A stretch of DNA of 64,000 nucleotides from NCBI GenBank assembly GCA_001630475.1, contig KV419432.1, forward strand, positions 186,001 to 250,000. Reading direction: 5' to 3'. The notes below the pieces were generated by a model. It was given only the letters and a program-made list of their open reading frames with translations. It was not told where the DNA came from and searched no databases. Origin of the DNA: Sistotremastrum niveocremeum HHB9708 (Eukaryota; Basidiomycota; Agaricomycetes; Sistotremastrales; Sistotremastraceae). Below are positions 10,840 to 23,416 of this stretch, one piece after another; within the stretch, counting starts at the first letter, position 1, and the number at the start of each line of letters is the position of its first letter. A program made the position numbers and the translations under genes.

Positions 10840-13800
10840 CTAGACTTCACAAAGTGAACATGTATCACCAGGAGTCTTGTGACGAGATCCGAGCGCAACG
10901 CCTGCATTATTCTGCTGCCGTGCCATGCTTCTGAAAAAGTTTCTCAACACTTCTCGGGGCACCTCCTTGAGAGTCGGGTCAGGTGAATTTTCGACGACAT
11001 GGTAACGAAGAGGTGTGTCCTTGGGGAAAAAAGAGCTCAGCTGAATACCCAAAGCTGAAATGAATAAGCAAAAGGGCTTCGGTAGAAGAATGACGTCACA
11101 AACGGGTGTTTTGAACAGAAAGTGCCTCATATTGCTCGAGATAAAACTGTGCACGCGCGCGCGTGTGTTCACTGGTACGATGTGCTGGGTCCCAGATTTT
11201 CATTTCTTCAGGCTCAGATGAGAGGAGTTGGAAAAACGGGAGATTGGTGATTACGAGTTGTCTGTCAAGCTCGGCGAAGGCACCATGGTCAAGATAGAAG
11301 GTAATTATGTCACCGTGCTTGCGCCACGTATGTGGATCATGTCTCCACAAAGCGAACTTGAGGAGCACTGCAGATAAGTTGAATGACGGTGGTACCGTGA
11401 AGTCGGATGGAAGAGAGGGCACAAGGCAACCTAGGAATTCGAGAAAAGCGGACAAGGCCTCGATCGTCCGTGGGTTCGGCAGACCGTGACTGGACATGGC
11501 AGCCAGAATCTCAAGCGCGTGATCCCGAGCGGTGGGTATGACAAGATACTGGATGTAGTCCCAGGGCAAATTTGCGCGTTCAATTAGCAGGCTGATGAAG
11601 TCTGAGCGTTGGACTTCCCCCAAGATCCGCATGACAACGGCATCTCTTGCCTCCACGGCCAATAACTCCATTATGGGCCTTTTGAAGTCTTTCATGAGCA
11701 GTGTGGTGTCCTTCCGCCTGACAGTCAGGGCGCATATCGCATCGGCTAAATCGTTGCACTCATCGGAGGACAACGGAGGGAGAGCTGAGAGAACATCAAA
11801 ACATGTTTGATTCGCGTGTCAGGACACTTACGAATCAATGAGGCTTCAGAGGATTTGTGAAACACGGAAATTGCTCTTGGAGAGCCGCACTGGGCGCTGC
11901 TACAATAGTCCCAGAACTTCTTAGCTGGCCAAAAATTTGAGAGATGCTGGAAGCCACCTCGATTGAGGTAGTAGATCATTGTCAAGCAGTATCGATCAAA
12001 AAAAGACCACGCGTGAAGAAGCGCAAGGAGGCCCGAGAGATCGACACAGGGAGGGACGGCAAAATCCGAAGGTAGACTGGGCATGATTGCTTCTAGGAAC
12101 GAGCAAATAGACAGCGGGTGCTCCCAATCAAGAATGGTCTTGATGAAGTTCATGCTAGAAAGAGTGGAAAAGAAGTGGGACATCTGAGTCAGGATCTCGA
12201 CTTCTTGTCCCCTAGCGATGAACAGAGTGAGCTCCCGGACCCTGCCCCATAGGAGGCACGGAGCAAGGATCAATGACCTAACGGCAGAGGCTCGGTCCAC
12301 ATGCGCGAAAACTTCATGGATAGCATCTTTGCGGTATTCTTGCAGCTGATCGCAGATGTCAATGGCAAAGGTGAGTATATCGGCTCGATCCCCGAGCATG
12401 TTCACACCGCGACAGTCATACACGCAGAGCGCACGTCCAACACAGTCCAGATGTGTGTCACCCGGGCGAGGCCTGAGCTCCTTGTTGATCTCCTCCAATG
12501 AAACTAACAAGCTCATGGTGCGGATAACATCCCAACGGTGTTGCCCAAATACATCGGTGAGTCTTGGGCATTCAGCTCGGCACCATCGTGTCATTTGATT
12601 GGCCTTAAGGTCCTCTCTCCAGGTGGAGTGATCAGTGAACCAGCCGCTCCAGTCCCCGAAGGCCTGGAAGTGCTGGACTATCGTTTCCTTCACCCGAACC
12701 GTGGTATCCGGGGCAACAAACCGCTGGTATACCGCCTTGAAGATCGGGAAGAGTGAATCACCAGCAAGATACCACTCCCCAAATTCAAAGGAAGGCACAA
12801 GCTGCTCCAAAACTGCCATGTCACTGGTACTCAGAACCAATTGTGCGTAAGTTTTGAGAGCTCTGACATCCCTTCCATCACCGTCCTTGCACTGAAGCAG
12901 GTGTAACAGATCGTCTGAGGCTGCAATACTGCTAGGGCCCTCCTTCTGGTGATTGTCAACGCGATCCGTTTCTTGCTTGCGTAAACGTCGACAGACCCGT
13001 TGCAGTAGCGGTTTCATGGCATTGCTGACGGGACTCTCGAACACTGAGTTGTCGTTTATCGCCGCATGGACAGTCGTGAAGATCACGATGCCGAGGATGA
13101 TTAAGGCGAGGCCCGTCGCAAAGACCCCTCCGGTAATCAGGATAGGCGCCGAACCCTTGAACGAGAAGGACAAATCCCACAACTGGATGAGGAAGCCGAG
13201 GACAAAGAAGCCGATGGAAAGAAGAAGTGTCCAGACGATCACGCCCATCAAAGAGCGCATCGTGCCCTCTGCATTGAGCATACGCTGTTCGCGAGCAAGA
13301 GCCCGCGCTAGGTTCGTCTTGGCTCGTGGAGTCGCAAGTAGTCGTTGACCCCATTGCCCGCCAAGAACGCAAAGGACGGAGCTGAATATCTGTCGAGTCA
13401 CGATGAATCATCCTTCTGTCAAATGACGACGCATAGCACGTACACTGGTAATGAGGGCCATGTAATAAAACAGTGCCACCAACTGCAGGGGAACCGAAGG
13501 CAGGGGATTCCTCGTTGTGGACGGGGCGCCATTCGCAGAGGGAGAAGTAAAGTATTGAATGATGGGAGAAATGAAAGCCGTGACTACAGTCAGGAACAAG
13601 GCGATCTGTCCCAGGTAAGAGGTGGCATGTTACGTCGGAACGAGCAACTCACAAAGACGAGAGAGACTTGCATCAAATCCCTGCATTCATCAACCATGAC
13701 CTTAATCTTGACGAAGCATTCCTTGTCAACAACACTCCACGTGTGATCATCGTTCCAAACTTTGGTACCCAGTCCTCTATTGTCTACATTCCGGTCAGCC

Positions 13801-14123
13801 CGATAAAGAGCACTAGTTATCGGCGACGAACCTCTTGTAGCATCTTCTTCAATCGACGTTAGCATATCAGTATGCTTCTCCATGGTTTGGAGCTGAGCGT
13901 GTAACTCCGACTTTAGCTCGTCCTTTTGCTGAATCAAAACATTCGATTGCTTCACGATCAACCCATTTTGGGTCGTGAGCAACTCTAGCAATTGGTCAAA
14001 TTTGGATGGAGAAGGCGCAATTGTGCGAGCTGAAGAGGTGTCTCTAGAAGCCCCAGTCTCTCTTGACAGAGATCGACTGGCTCGAGAACGAGGAGAGCGA
14101 AATCGACGAGAACGGGAAGGCAT
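10840..14123 (-). CDS. DUF6535-type membrane protein, copy 4 (subfamily I)
   Basis: Intact model of 1,012 residues in six exons: 13832-14123, 13653-13783, 13444-13605, 11832-13389, 11104-11784 and 10840-11054. All phases join without stops. The N-terminus is RS-rich (MPSRSRRFRSPRSRASRS), followed by a coiled coil, then membrane helices IALFLTVVTAFISPIIQYF, LVALFYYMAL, LMGVIVWTLLLSIGFFVLGF and APILITGGVFATGLALIILG. The helical region keeps the family signatures PSFEFGEW and VRVKETI. It is the most divergent of the first four copies: the last exon has lost the DIELGTTGG tail motif and ends in a cysteine-containing peptide (CSLCEV). Intron 1 is 48 nt and stays open in frame if retained. Likely an integral membrane protein; function unknown. 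Confidence 0.82.
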
Positions 14124-14974
14124 GGTAGTGTGGTGTGGTAGCGTAGGGAGAGGTATGCAAGACGAACATTCTCTGACCTCGTCCTTGTATAACAAGACCA
14201 GAGCCGTGTAGGGCCATGTGTGCGCTACCGTGGTCTTGTTGCTGAAGCGTCTCTGGTGGGAAATCGTAGACCATCAGCCAATGGAAATATTAGAAAATGG
14301 TGTCCATAACACTGACTGCATCATATGGAAACCATCGGATCTTTCCAGGATACCTGCACAGCCCCTGTATATCGAGTGCGTTGCAAAGTATGAACAACGT
14401 TGGATGATGTGCTCGATTCGGACAATCCAGGGCCCGGCGCTCCGGTTCGACCATTACTTTCGTGGCTGGTCTGAGAGATTTCGCGCTGCCCAGTAGTGTC
14501 TACCATACTCGAAGGATGGATGGCATCCAGTCGGACACAGCAGCATGGATGTATGCTTGACGGCGAGATAAAGGAAAGAAAGATTACCGGAATCGGAAAC
14601 CGGATTTGCTCCTAGCGGCCCTGGCCTGCGATTATTTATTTTTTTGCACGGAATGGATTGATACAAGTCATGTATTTCCAGACGCTATTCGATTGAAAAT
14701 ACTTCCAAGGACATAAGGTGGAAAAGGCACAATTTTGGAAGGCCTACGCATGCTAGAACGGACTCCAGCTTTACACTGACCAACCGTCAGGCTTCTGCAA
14801 ACAACTCCGAGTCTGGTTTGAAACCCCTGCGTATCTTCGCTCCTTCTACTCTTCCCAACCCCTAGGAGAGTTATCCTTCAGGAGAATTCATGGAGGCCGA
14901 CAGTTCCTCGTAGTATAATATACCGTCGCCGTTTTCGCATTTACGATTTTCCATTTTGCTGCATGGGGACAGTA
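14124..14974. other. Intergenic region between copy 4 and the MFS gene
   Basis: Promoter side of copy 4, with an inverted CCAAT box at 14278-14282 and a triple CGG element at 14588-14603, then the 3' flank of the transporter gene. No further gene seen. Confidence 0.6.
14588..14603 (+). promoter_or_regulatory. Triple CGG direct repeat upstream of copy 4
   Basis: CGG at 14588-14590, 14594-14596 and 14601-14603, about 465 bases upstream of the copy 4 start; spacing identical to the other copies. Confidence 0.55.
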
Positions 14975-16736
14975 TCAGATATGCTTCCGTCGAGCATCAG
15001 ATGAGCTGCACAAAGAAGCACGTCCATCCTGCTCATCTTGCTCAACGTGAGACCTCTTCTCACTCTCCTTCAGTCCAAGACTGGCCACCAAAGCCAACAC
15101 GACCAAAATTGACAAAACCAAATAAACCAAATTTCCGCCTAGCAATCTCTTCTGAATAGAAAGCGCGAAAAGGCCAGTAGCTGTCTCAGGTCCTATAGCA
15201 CGTGCAATTGAAGCACTTGTTTGTGCCATTCCGTTGACGGTGCCGAGAGCGGAGGAAGATGGGGCGGCGGAGGTGATAAGCATGAATATGCATCCTGAGG
15301 AAAGAAAGAAAGACGTCAGTCTTGGGAATAGGAGAGGGAAGAGGAAGACGACATACCCCATGTTAAGCTCACAATGATCTGAGCGCTTAACTGTACGACC
15401 AACAACGTCCACGCAGACGCATTCATCATCCCTCCATTCTTCCTCACGACCAAATTCAGAACCGGACAAAGCCCAAAGAGGACGCAAAACGTCGCGAGAC
15501 CGACTCGATACACAGTAATAGTCCCGAACCGTCTCTGAATTGCGCCGAAGAACATGAATTGGAAGACTCCATTGATAAGGCCAGTTACTGCGAGACAGAT
15601 GCCGATGGTGGCAGGATTGAATCCGAGGCCACCCAGGAATGGTGGTGTTGAGAGATAGAGAGGGTATAGAGGGAGGAATGACATCTCGATGAGTGCGAGA
15701 AGAAGGTAATTGAGAATTGCGAATAATAGGCGAGGGGTGAGGAGGGATCGTAGCGGGAGTTGGGCTGGTGCTGGCGAAGGAGCTGACTGGGAAGGATTCT
15801 TTGGGATGGATTCACCGTTCGTCTTGGTGAGGAGGGTCTATAGATAATCTGGTTCAATATCTGTGAGACGACGGCGAGTCTGGGCGCTAACCTCTTTAAA
15901 TGCGAAGAACGCTAAAGTGGCACTGGATAAAGCATAACCCGCCGCGGTGGCACAAGGAAGAAAAAATGGAAATTTCTTCCAGAAATGATTGCCTCCGAAA
16001 ATGTTGGGATATCGCTCAAAAGGATGAGACAAAGCTCCCCCAATCAACGGCCTAACATCTAGTAAGATGGAGGTCTAAATTTCAAGAGCATACATATATA
16101 CGCACCCGATCGTCGATCCAACAGGCCACACAATCGGCATGAAAGCCGCCGCCTCGGCCAGATTTGACTGGTCGCACATCTCAGCCATGCTGGATTTGAC
16201 AACGCCAACATTTCCACATAATGCCCCTGCCAACGACCGACTGACAACCAGGGCCCAGAAGCTCGTGGAAAGACCGAAAGACAGCATTGATGCTGCTAAT
16301 CCCATTACGCCGATGATCAAGACTGGTTTTCGACCTATCTTGTCGGACAGACGGCCCCATTGGAGAATCATCAGCGCTTCGGCGACGAAGAATGAGGACT
16401 CCTGGACATTCTATGATTAGAATTGACCGCAGGATAAACATGAGTATCGGCACGTACGATGATGCCGGCATAATATCCCACTTTTCCATAGTTGCCCTTG
16501 GTGATGCCCGTCTCCTCAATCAATTGGTTGACGAAGGGATAGATGACTGTGTTCGTCACGGGCTCGGAAAGCGCCAAAGCCAATAAGACGATGATTTGGG
16601 ATTTTGGAATGGATTTGCGAGGCCCAGTAGCATCTTGAACTGAGTTGTAAGGATGATAGCGACGCAGGCTTGAAGAACTGCTCGCTGGGGATGGAGCGGA
16701 TTCAGGGAGGAGCGGTGACCGTTCGTCAACTGTCAT
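14975..16736 (-). CDS. MFS transporter, ZIF1/YCR023C-like (DHA1 type)
   Basis: Five exons: 16458-16736, 16106-16401, 15892-16051, 15357-15837 and 14975-15294, giving 511 residues with all phases consistent. The N-terminus has the acidic/dileucine stretch MTVDERSPLLPES. The MFS loop motif A is visible in exon 2 as GRLSDKIGRKPVLI, followed by GVMGLAASMLSFGLS and the SRSLAGALCGNVGVVKS helix typical of the ZIF1/YCR023C group. Around twelve hydrophobic segments can be counted, six on each side of a central loop rich in proline and serine (exon 4 start). The expected role is proton-coupled export or uptake of a small molecule at the plasma or vacuolar membrane; the substrate cannot be told. It lies between the DUF6535 array and the Helitron with no sign of linked function. 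Confidence 0.88.
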
Positions 16737-17392
16737 AGTTCTGGAAAGCTTTCAGACGTGCTTTGAGAGTGGATGAGAGGGTTGTTCAGATTTGAAATAG
16801 GGTAGCAGCACCGACCTTAAGAGCAACAGTCAACGGCTTGAAGGAACCCTACACCTCTCTTTCGTGCAAGCTCAGGGCTCAGTGAAATGTCCCCACAATC
16901 TCCCATAAAACGTCACAACACGTTCCGCTCTCAAGGAATGAGGCCCCATTCGCTTCCCTGACGAGCTCCAGTCGCTGGCAGTCCCACAAGGTACCGAATC
17001 GGTACTACCGATCATCTGTAGGCCTCCGGTTTTGTTCGATATTTGGGACGATGTGTTGCGTAATAGTATTCGTGGATGCATTCTTGTTGTTTGAGTCTCC
17101 ATACAAAACTCGGAAACAGAACAGAAAATTTAGAGGACTAGTGCGGCGATGAGGAGTGAAGTCGTTTTCGGTTCCCGGTCCGCAGTTCTCTGCTTCAAGT
17201 TCTTGACCAACGATCACCACGGCCAACGAGCCACTTGGCTCATCGCAACGTGTTTTCATACAGGCATGTTCATTCTGGATTTTCCAAACCAGATTAGCGG
17301 AATATGTGGCATGATTGAAATCGCGCTTTCGAAACGGAAAATATATGGATTTGGGTCTTCAAGTGGGTCTTAACATCGTAGCACGCGGTGCT
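16737..17392. other. Intergenic region, MFS promoter to Helitron end
   Basis: Contains the promoter side of the transporter gene. A small perfect hairpin, AGCAC-gcg-GTGCT, at 17380-17392 abuts the inferred left end of the Helitron. No gene recognised. Confidence 0.5.
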
Positions 17393-17412
17393 TTAGCCCA
17401 CCTCGCGACAGA

Positions 17413-17428
17413 GAGGTGAATTTAAGTG
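17413..17428. repeat. Helitron subterminal inverted repeat, left copy
   Basis: GAGGTGAATTTAAGTG, the exact reverse complement of 23383-23398. Its outer six bases form one arm of the 3' terminal hairpin (17399-17418). Confidence 0.85.
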
Positions 17429-17455
17429 TACAATCCGAATTGGGGTTAAATAATT

Positions 17456-20400
17456 TTATCCAGTATCAAGTAATACATCATTTATTGTAGTATAACGGCG
17501 TCGTTTATCTTGTATGCGGTGCTCCATTGTGTTCCCTTTCCCCCCTAAATTCTTAACCCGGTTGTAGTCGACAGTTTCAATTAGAGCAATGTCATTGATC
17601 GTTCGAACACGTGAGAGAGCCACAAATGTTAAGCCAGTGCTGAATTCTTTGGTTCCGAGAGCAATTCTCGCGCCGTCGCCAAGAGTAAGACCTTGCGATT
17701 TGTGAACCGTTATAGCCCATGCGAGACGAAGCGGGATTTGTGTTCGAGTACATTCTCTTCTTGAAGATCCAGCTGCTTGCCAGTGAGTTTTGAATGGAAC
17801 AATAGGAATGAGTTTTCTGTTATCTTCGGTATGCCAGAGACTTGGTCCTAAACCAAAGTTAGCATGATATTCATGACATGTCCGGCCAACCTTTGTATTT
17901 GGGAGCCGAGATCAGCACTACGTAAGGAAGGCTTGAAGTTGATTCGGCCTCGGGGCCCCAGATGATATCTTCAACGACAGCTTCGGTTCCGTTCACGAGG
18001 CCTGAGGATAATTAGTAGTCGGGCTTATGATAGACATTTCTTACCCATTTCGGTCCAAAGGTTTCTTGTGAGCATGACCTTGGCTCCTATACTGAGGATA
18101 AGCTCGGGATCGAGATTCGATGCAACGTCGGATGTTGCTGTTGCTGCCTCTCGACCTCCTTCGTGAGTAGCTTTGATGCGTGCGCAGGGCTTTCCATTTT
18201 GTAATAGTCGTTGCAAATTGTAAGCATGTGCAGGTTCTTTTCGCGTAAACAGGCAGACGGTATCTTTCAATCGTTGTCGATCTTCGGCTGAGAGCTTCTC
18301 CCAGTGTCGATGCGATAGAAATTCCCACTGGGGTCTTGATAATTCGCCATTGCGGGCCGAGGTAAGAAGGGCACGAAATTGATCGCCGGTGTCTCCCCCT
18401 CCTTGTTGTCGGAGAAGCTGTGTGAGCTCGAAGCTTTTGTTGAAACGATTATAGACCGATTTCCCATGCCGTTGAAGAGTGGATCTCGGGGAATCTTTCG
18501 TGAGGGAAGGTGGTGGCGAGAAGAGGCCGAGGTCGCCGACGGGAGGAAGTTGATAGAAATCGCCAATTAGAGAGACACTGAAGCCGCCAAGCCATGTATC
18601 CATGGGGCGAAGCTGTCGTAGTCGCGAGTCGATCTGAGCCAAAAGAGCTAATCCTAGCATCGACTTCTCATCTATTATCACAAACTCGATGCCCTCCCAA
18701 TCCTTCTGAATTTTTCGTAATTTTTCGTTTGCGAGGGGCAGCATGCCTTCGTCTTTGTTGTTGACTCGGACAGGGATGGATAGGGCAGAGTGGATAGTCC
18801 AACCTTCGACGTTGAATGCTGCAACACCTGAAGGTGCCAACACTCGAAGAGGATGGGGGCGATTTGCTTTTTCAGCCATGTCGCCTAGCGTTTGACGAAT
18901 CGCCTTGATGAGAAAGGTCTTGCCGGTGCCAGCGGTGCCGTCGATGTTGAATGCAAAGGCGGGATTAGGAGCTCCGTTGATGATTTGTTGGAAAGCTGCT
19001 TGATATTGATCATGAATTTGACGTTGAGCATCAACGAGATTGTTGATGTCAACTCGCTCGTCTTCAGGTAAATTTTTATCGGCTTCGTATTCTCGACGCG
19101 CTGTAGTCAAGTACTGGCCCATATCATCTCGATGATTGTCCTCCCATCGATTCCAGCCATCGTGAGTATTGAGCAGTGTATCGAGATGTCGATTTCCCAG
19201 CTCATTGTCGTCTTCGGGAAGCGGTTGGCCAGGGAATAATTGCGCAAGTAGCTGCCAATCGGTGGGTTGCATAGTCTGGTCTTCACCCTCGAGCTCCTCA
19301 TCATTATCCGCCTCGTCCTGAGGTTCTGGTTCAGCGGTCCATTCGTTCCATAGAGTATCGGGTGGTAGAACACGTGGTGGACCTAAGCGAGCAGCGAAAG
19401 CTTCAGTCCAAGATTCGTACATGCCAAGGAGATCGTCATCGGGGTTTCGAAAGTGATGATGTAGAGTGAGTTTGATTCTACACCACTCGTCGTATGCTTC
19501 GCCTTCAGGATTGGGAGGGAGTCGAGGCCATACTCGCAAGATTGGTAGACTATCTCGATCCCGCCGTCGAATATACTTGTCCTTCTCCCATCGGTATTCT
19601 CGGAGGACTGTATTCAAGGAAAGCTCTTCCATATCCGGAGGTCGTTCGCGGTACCTGTCAAGTTCTGATTTTGAGGTGACAATTCGGCGAGAGTGTGTTG
19701 AAGCGGCTACTGCAGGCTCGTCAGCATTGGCTGCCGCTTCCCGTTCATTGCGCATGAGACGAAGCGCTCCGTTGTTATTTAAGACGAGGGTTGAGAAAGA
19801 TCGAGAAGAGCGGAAGAGGGGTATACCGAGGAGGAGATGATGAGTCTCTTGGGCAGAATACTTTCGCTCGGAAAGCATTTTGTTCAAGAGTTTCGTACAG
19901 GTACTTCGCACGCTCATATCATTTGGTGCGTCTCGGATGATCTTGTCAAGCATGCTGGAGAAAGTAGGTGCGTCTTTTTCTGCTTTGGTAGCATATTTTG
20001 CAATGTATCTATCAGGTAAATGGACGATCAGCCATGTATTCGTGTTTTGCTACAAAAACAAACTTACTTGATAGCAGAGTATCGGCTCATGACTGGTTTG
20101 AGGTCCATGTTTGCACGCCATAGCATGAGGAGAGTCGGGTTATAGCAATTCGTATAAGGGTCGTTTCGCCGAGCTTCGAAGCGGGGTCTTCCAAGAGAAT
20201 CTACGCCAACTTTGCCTTGATCGCATGTCTCGAAAGGGAAGTCAAAGCGACAGACGACTTGGCCCTGCCGTTTGACCTGACAATAACCTGGCTTGCATTC
20301 TCGATGTCGTTGTACGCAGTTCACAATGTCGGCAAGTTGGGCATCATTGAGTTCCATTTCTTCTCGAGGCATTGAAACGGGGCTGCGGCTGACATTTGGG

Positions 20401-22955
20401 ACATTAGGATCGCCGTCGAAGACTCTTGGATTAACAGCAGATATATGTTCGTCCCAAAATTCGGCGAAATCGTGAATCTTCTGTTTGGTTTCCTCGGATG
20501 GTTCTGGAGGAGGCCCGGCAGAGACAGGAGAGCGAGACAGATGTGAGAAGTCGATATTGTCGGGGTTTGGAGCGCCGTCTAGCCAGAGAAAACCGTGAAT
20601 ATGACCGCTTCCACGCTCTTGCCACTCATAGCGATACCAAAAGTCTTTGACGTTGAATAGTGGCTTGATGACGGTGTTCATAAATATACGAAAGCGAAGA
20701 TCGAGATATCCCGCCGCAATATGAGGATTTTCGTTGAGAGACTTGGTGCGCTGAGCTCGAGCTTGAGGACTGTCGTGAGGGTGGACAGAATACGATGGCA
20801 TGTGTCGATGTAGATCATCCCATTGTTTGTCGGCGGCGGAAAAGGTAATGAACAGATGTGGGGTGCCGAGTACGTCGATCATGTCCTTCAATTCTGCCCG
20901 TCGTGTGGCCCAGTAAGCTCTGGTTCCTCTGAGTTGTCGTCCATAGCGCATCATCCGACCTGCTATAGCTCCATCGCCAGCTTCGATCATTGTACGCAGA
21001 TCTTCGACCGTGAGGTGGCTCTCACCGACATCTTGGCGGACGTAGGTCTTGGCATGTTCTGCAGCCCGAGCTCGTTGTATGGTATTGAAAGCAAACCAAG
21101 CGAATCGCCGGTGCCGTGAGAAGCGACCATCGGAATAACGAAGCATGTGCTCGAAGTAATCGGGGGCACTGATTCGATCTGAGCGAGGGGCATGAAGGTC
21201 GGCACTACCTGTCGGGAAGAGGGTGGGGAAAGCTCGAACAATGTATCCAGGGGTTTTCTCATTGATCGGTACGAGGTCTACAGTGGGAGCCTGGATCTAC
21301 AATGGAGATTAATCACCATTAATGTATCGGACATTGGAACTCACAATTGTTGTGTCAACCGGCAGAGTATCAAGTTGAGCACACCGATGGAGCACATCAT
21401 TGATGGCGGTACTCTCGGCTTGATCGTCTGGTAGATTCAGTACTCCTCCCAGTACTTCCGTGGGTTCGTCAGATTCGTTGCTATCGTCACCTGCACACTC
21501 CGGAGGACCGGGAGCTGGCACGAGTTCAGGGCGATGGTTGCCTGCGCTTTCGACTGTAGTGAGTTGGTCGGCTATGGATCCGTCTTCGGGCAGATTTTCT
21601 AGCATGTCTTCGTCGATCTGGACATGTTGATAATGGGGATTGTTTTGGCATAGATAATGCAAAGCATCCCGTATATGCGCCTTTCTGACCTTAAATTCGA
21701 TATGTCGACTTAAATCAACGCCGGTTTGTCGAATGACAATGATGTCGAGATCAGACGGGCGACGCGGAAGGATAGGAGGGGAATGTAACTGCGGGGGGAG
21801 TTCTTCGACATGTTGTACGAAATTGCATATATGATCTTGATATCGAATTTGACCTCCTCGAACGTAGCGAACTTGGATGACTGATTTAGTGAGAGAGATC
21901 ATTTGCTCTTCGATATCTGTGAGGTCCTTCAAGCAATCTGGCACGTCTTTTCCTACAGCACGGTTATAGGATTCATCAAGACCGTATATGCAGCTATCGT
22001 ACCTGGATCCATCTCATTTTCTGCTGAAAACTTCTTTCCTTTCAAAGGGGACCTCTGACATCGATCACATCTCGTACTTTCCGGCTTCATAGTCCAGAAT
22101 TTCTCGCAGCAGAGATTGCAATCCACGTAGCGAACGGATTGTATGGCGTCGTTGAATTTGTCAGCGACTTCGTGACTGTGATCTGAGAAGGTGTTGGGGG
22201 AAGGGTCGGGGGCATTGGGTTCACTGGAAGCGACAGCTGTGGTCTCGAGATCGTTGAATTCATTCCAATATTCGTCGTCGTCGTTCTCCGTTTCGCCGTC
22301 AAGAGCAGCATGCGCCTCCGCTTCGTCCAGCTCGTCGCGATGCTGTATCAGTTCTCTCTCCATTCGATCCATTTCGTCGCCTTTGCTCTGACATTCTCTG
22401 CAATCACGTCTCCAGCGCAGTTGACCCCATCTGTTGAAGGAGGAGTAAGGCAACTGTTGTTTACAAGAGCAACAGCGTCGGGTTTCTGGATTTGTCTGCA
22501 TTATTAGAAGCTCAGGTTAAAACTGAATATTATGACGCACCTTTTGCAGATTCTTTGGCCTCTCTTCTTCTTTTCGTTTCATTCAATGTGCAAGTTGCGC
22601 AGTGAGATTTCACATTTCCTTGTCGAGTCAGAGTGAATTCTGGGAGATATTTCATCTTTTTGCATGATTTGCACTTCTTTCTGGTGTGGCATCGGCGACA
22701 TGTTAGGTGGGAGTTGTCTTCTGGTTGGGGGGTGTGTCGATTTCGCTCGAAGAGTCGGGGGTAGTTTTCGATGGTTTCGGGATATTTTTCTTCGCAGAGG
22801 AAGCAAGCACGATTAGGAATCGGTTGAGATGGAGGAGGGGTGACATCTGGACAGGATCCGTGCAGCAAGCTATGTGATCGCGCCGCGGCTCCTGTGAGTT
22901 TCTCTTTACATCGCCGACAGCGCAGGTAGAGTTTGACTGAGCGACGGGCTGACAT
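17456..22955 (-). CDS. Helitron Rep (HUH endonuclease) and PIF1-type helicase protein
   Basis: Seven exons: 22541-22955, 22003-22485, 21345-21952, 20068-21296, 18045-20008, 17891-18001 and 17456-17847, adding to exactly 1,734 codons (1,733 residues). The first two exons are rich in CxxC pairs (for example CRRCKEKL, CHTRKKCKSCKK and CCSCKQQL), likely zinc-binding and DNA-binding. Exons 3 and 4 carry the Helitron-like N region and the Rep domain, with LFITFSAADKQW, the HUH motif in GSGHIHGFLWL and the tyrosine motif YIAKYATK across the exon 4/5 junction. Exon 5 holds the PIF1/RecD2-type helicase: Walker A GTAGTGKT, Walker B FVIIDEKSM and SLIGDFYQLPPVGD. The last exon has AWAITVHKSQGLTL and ALSRVRTINDI. 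Together these nick, unwind and transfer a single strand for rolling-circle transposition. Confidence 0.9.
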
Positions 22956-23382
22956 GATGGTGGTAGGGGTCAGAGAGAAGGGTCACACAGCTACAGAATA
23001 ATTCACTCACAATATACTTGAGATTCGACTTGCGCGACGACTTGAGTCCTTGGCAGACGCGATTCGCGATCGCGCCTCAGCGATCGAAGTCGGCGCCTAA
23101 AGAAGCACGTCGCATCATCACCGATAACCCCGAAGGCGCGTCGCAGCCATGGGCTGGTGCACCGTCGACACAACTCTTTCAATTCTGCGGATGGGCAGCC
23201 AAAAAGCGATATTTAGGGAGATTAGAGCATACATAGAAAGAATATTGAATTTTTAGAGCAAATGAGGTCGAAATGGGGACGCAGGAAGCCCTAAGATTGA
23301 ACTGCAAAGATTTCACCCCGGAGCACCCCCTGCACTCCCTCTCCGCCGCTAACCCCGGGGATGACGTAAGAGAAGGGACGGA

Positions 23383-23398
23383 CACTTAAATTCACCTC
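23383..23398. repeat. Helitron subterminal inverted repeat, right copy
   Basis: CACTTAAATTCACCTC, exact reverse complement of 17413-17428. It forms one arm of the right-end hairpin, AATTCACC 23389-23396 with GGTGAATT 23409-23416. Confidence 0.85.
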
Positions 23399-23416
23399 GC
23401 GTTCGCTCGGTGAATT

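Larger units (their letters stand above)
17393..23416 (-). mobile_element. Helitron (rolling-circle DNA transposon), complete and possibly autonomous
   Basis: A roughly 6.0 kb element transcribed on the minus strand. It encodes one Rep-helicase protein (17456-22955). The left, 3' end has a hairpin, CACCTC at 17399-17404 pairing with GAGGTG at 17413-17418, followed in element orientation by GG and CTAA, which fits the CTRR terminus of Helitrons. The right, 5' end carries a hairpin with arms 23389-23396 and 23409-23416. A 16-bp perfect inverted repeat links both ends (17413-17428 and 23383-23398). Exact boundaries are uncertain by some tens of bases, since no empty site is available here. The coding region has no stops or frameshifts in my model. 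Confidence 0.85.

Noticed and set aside
22087-22311. Separate small gene inside the Helitron
   Set aside because: It overlaps exon 2 of the Rep-helicase gene in another frame; the spliced model explains the region.
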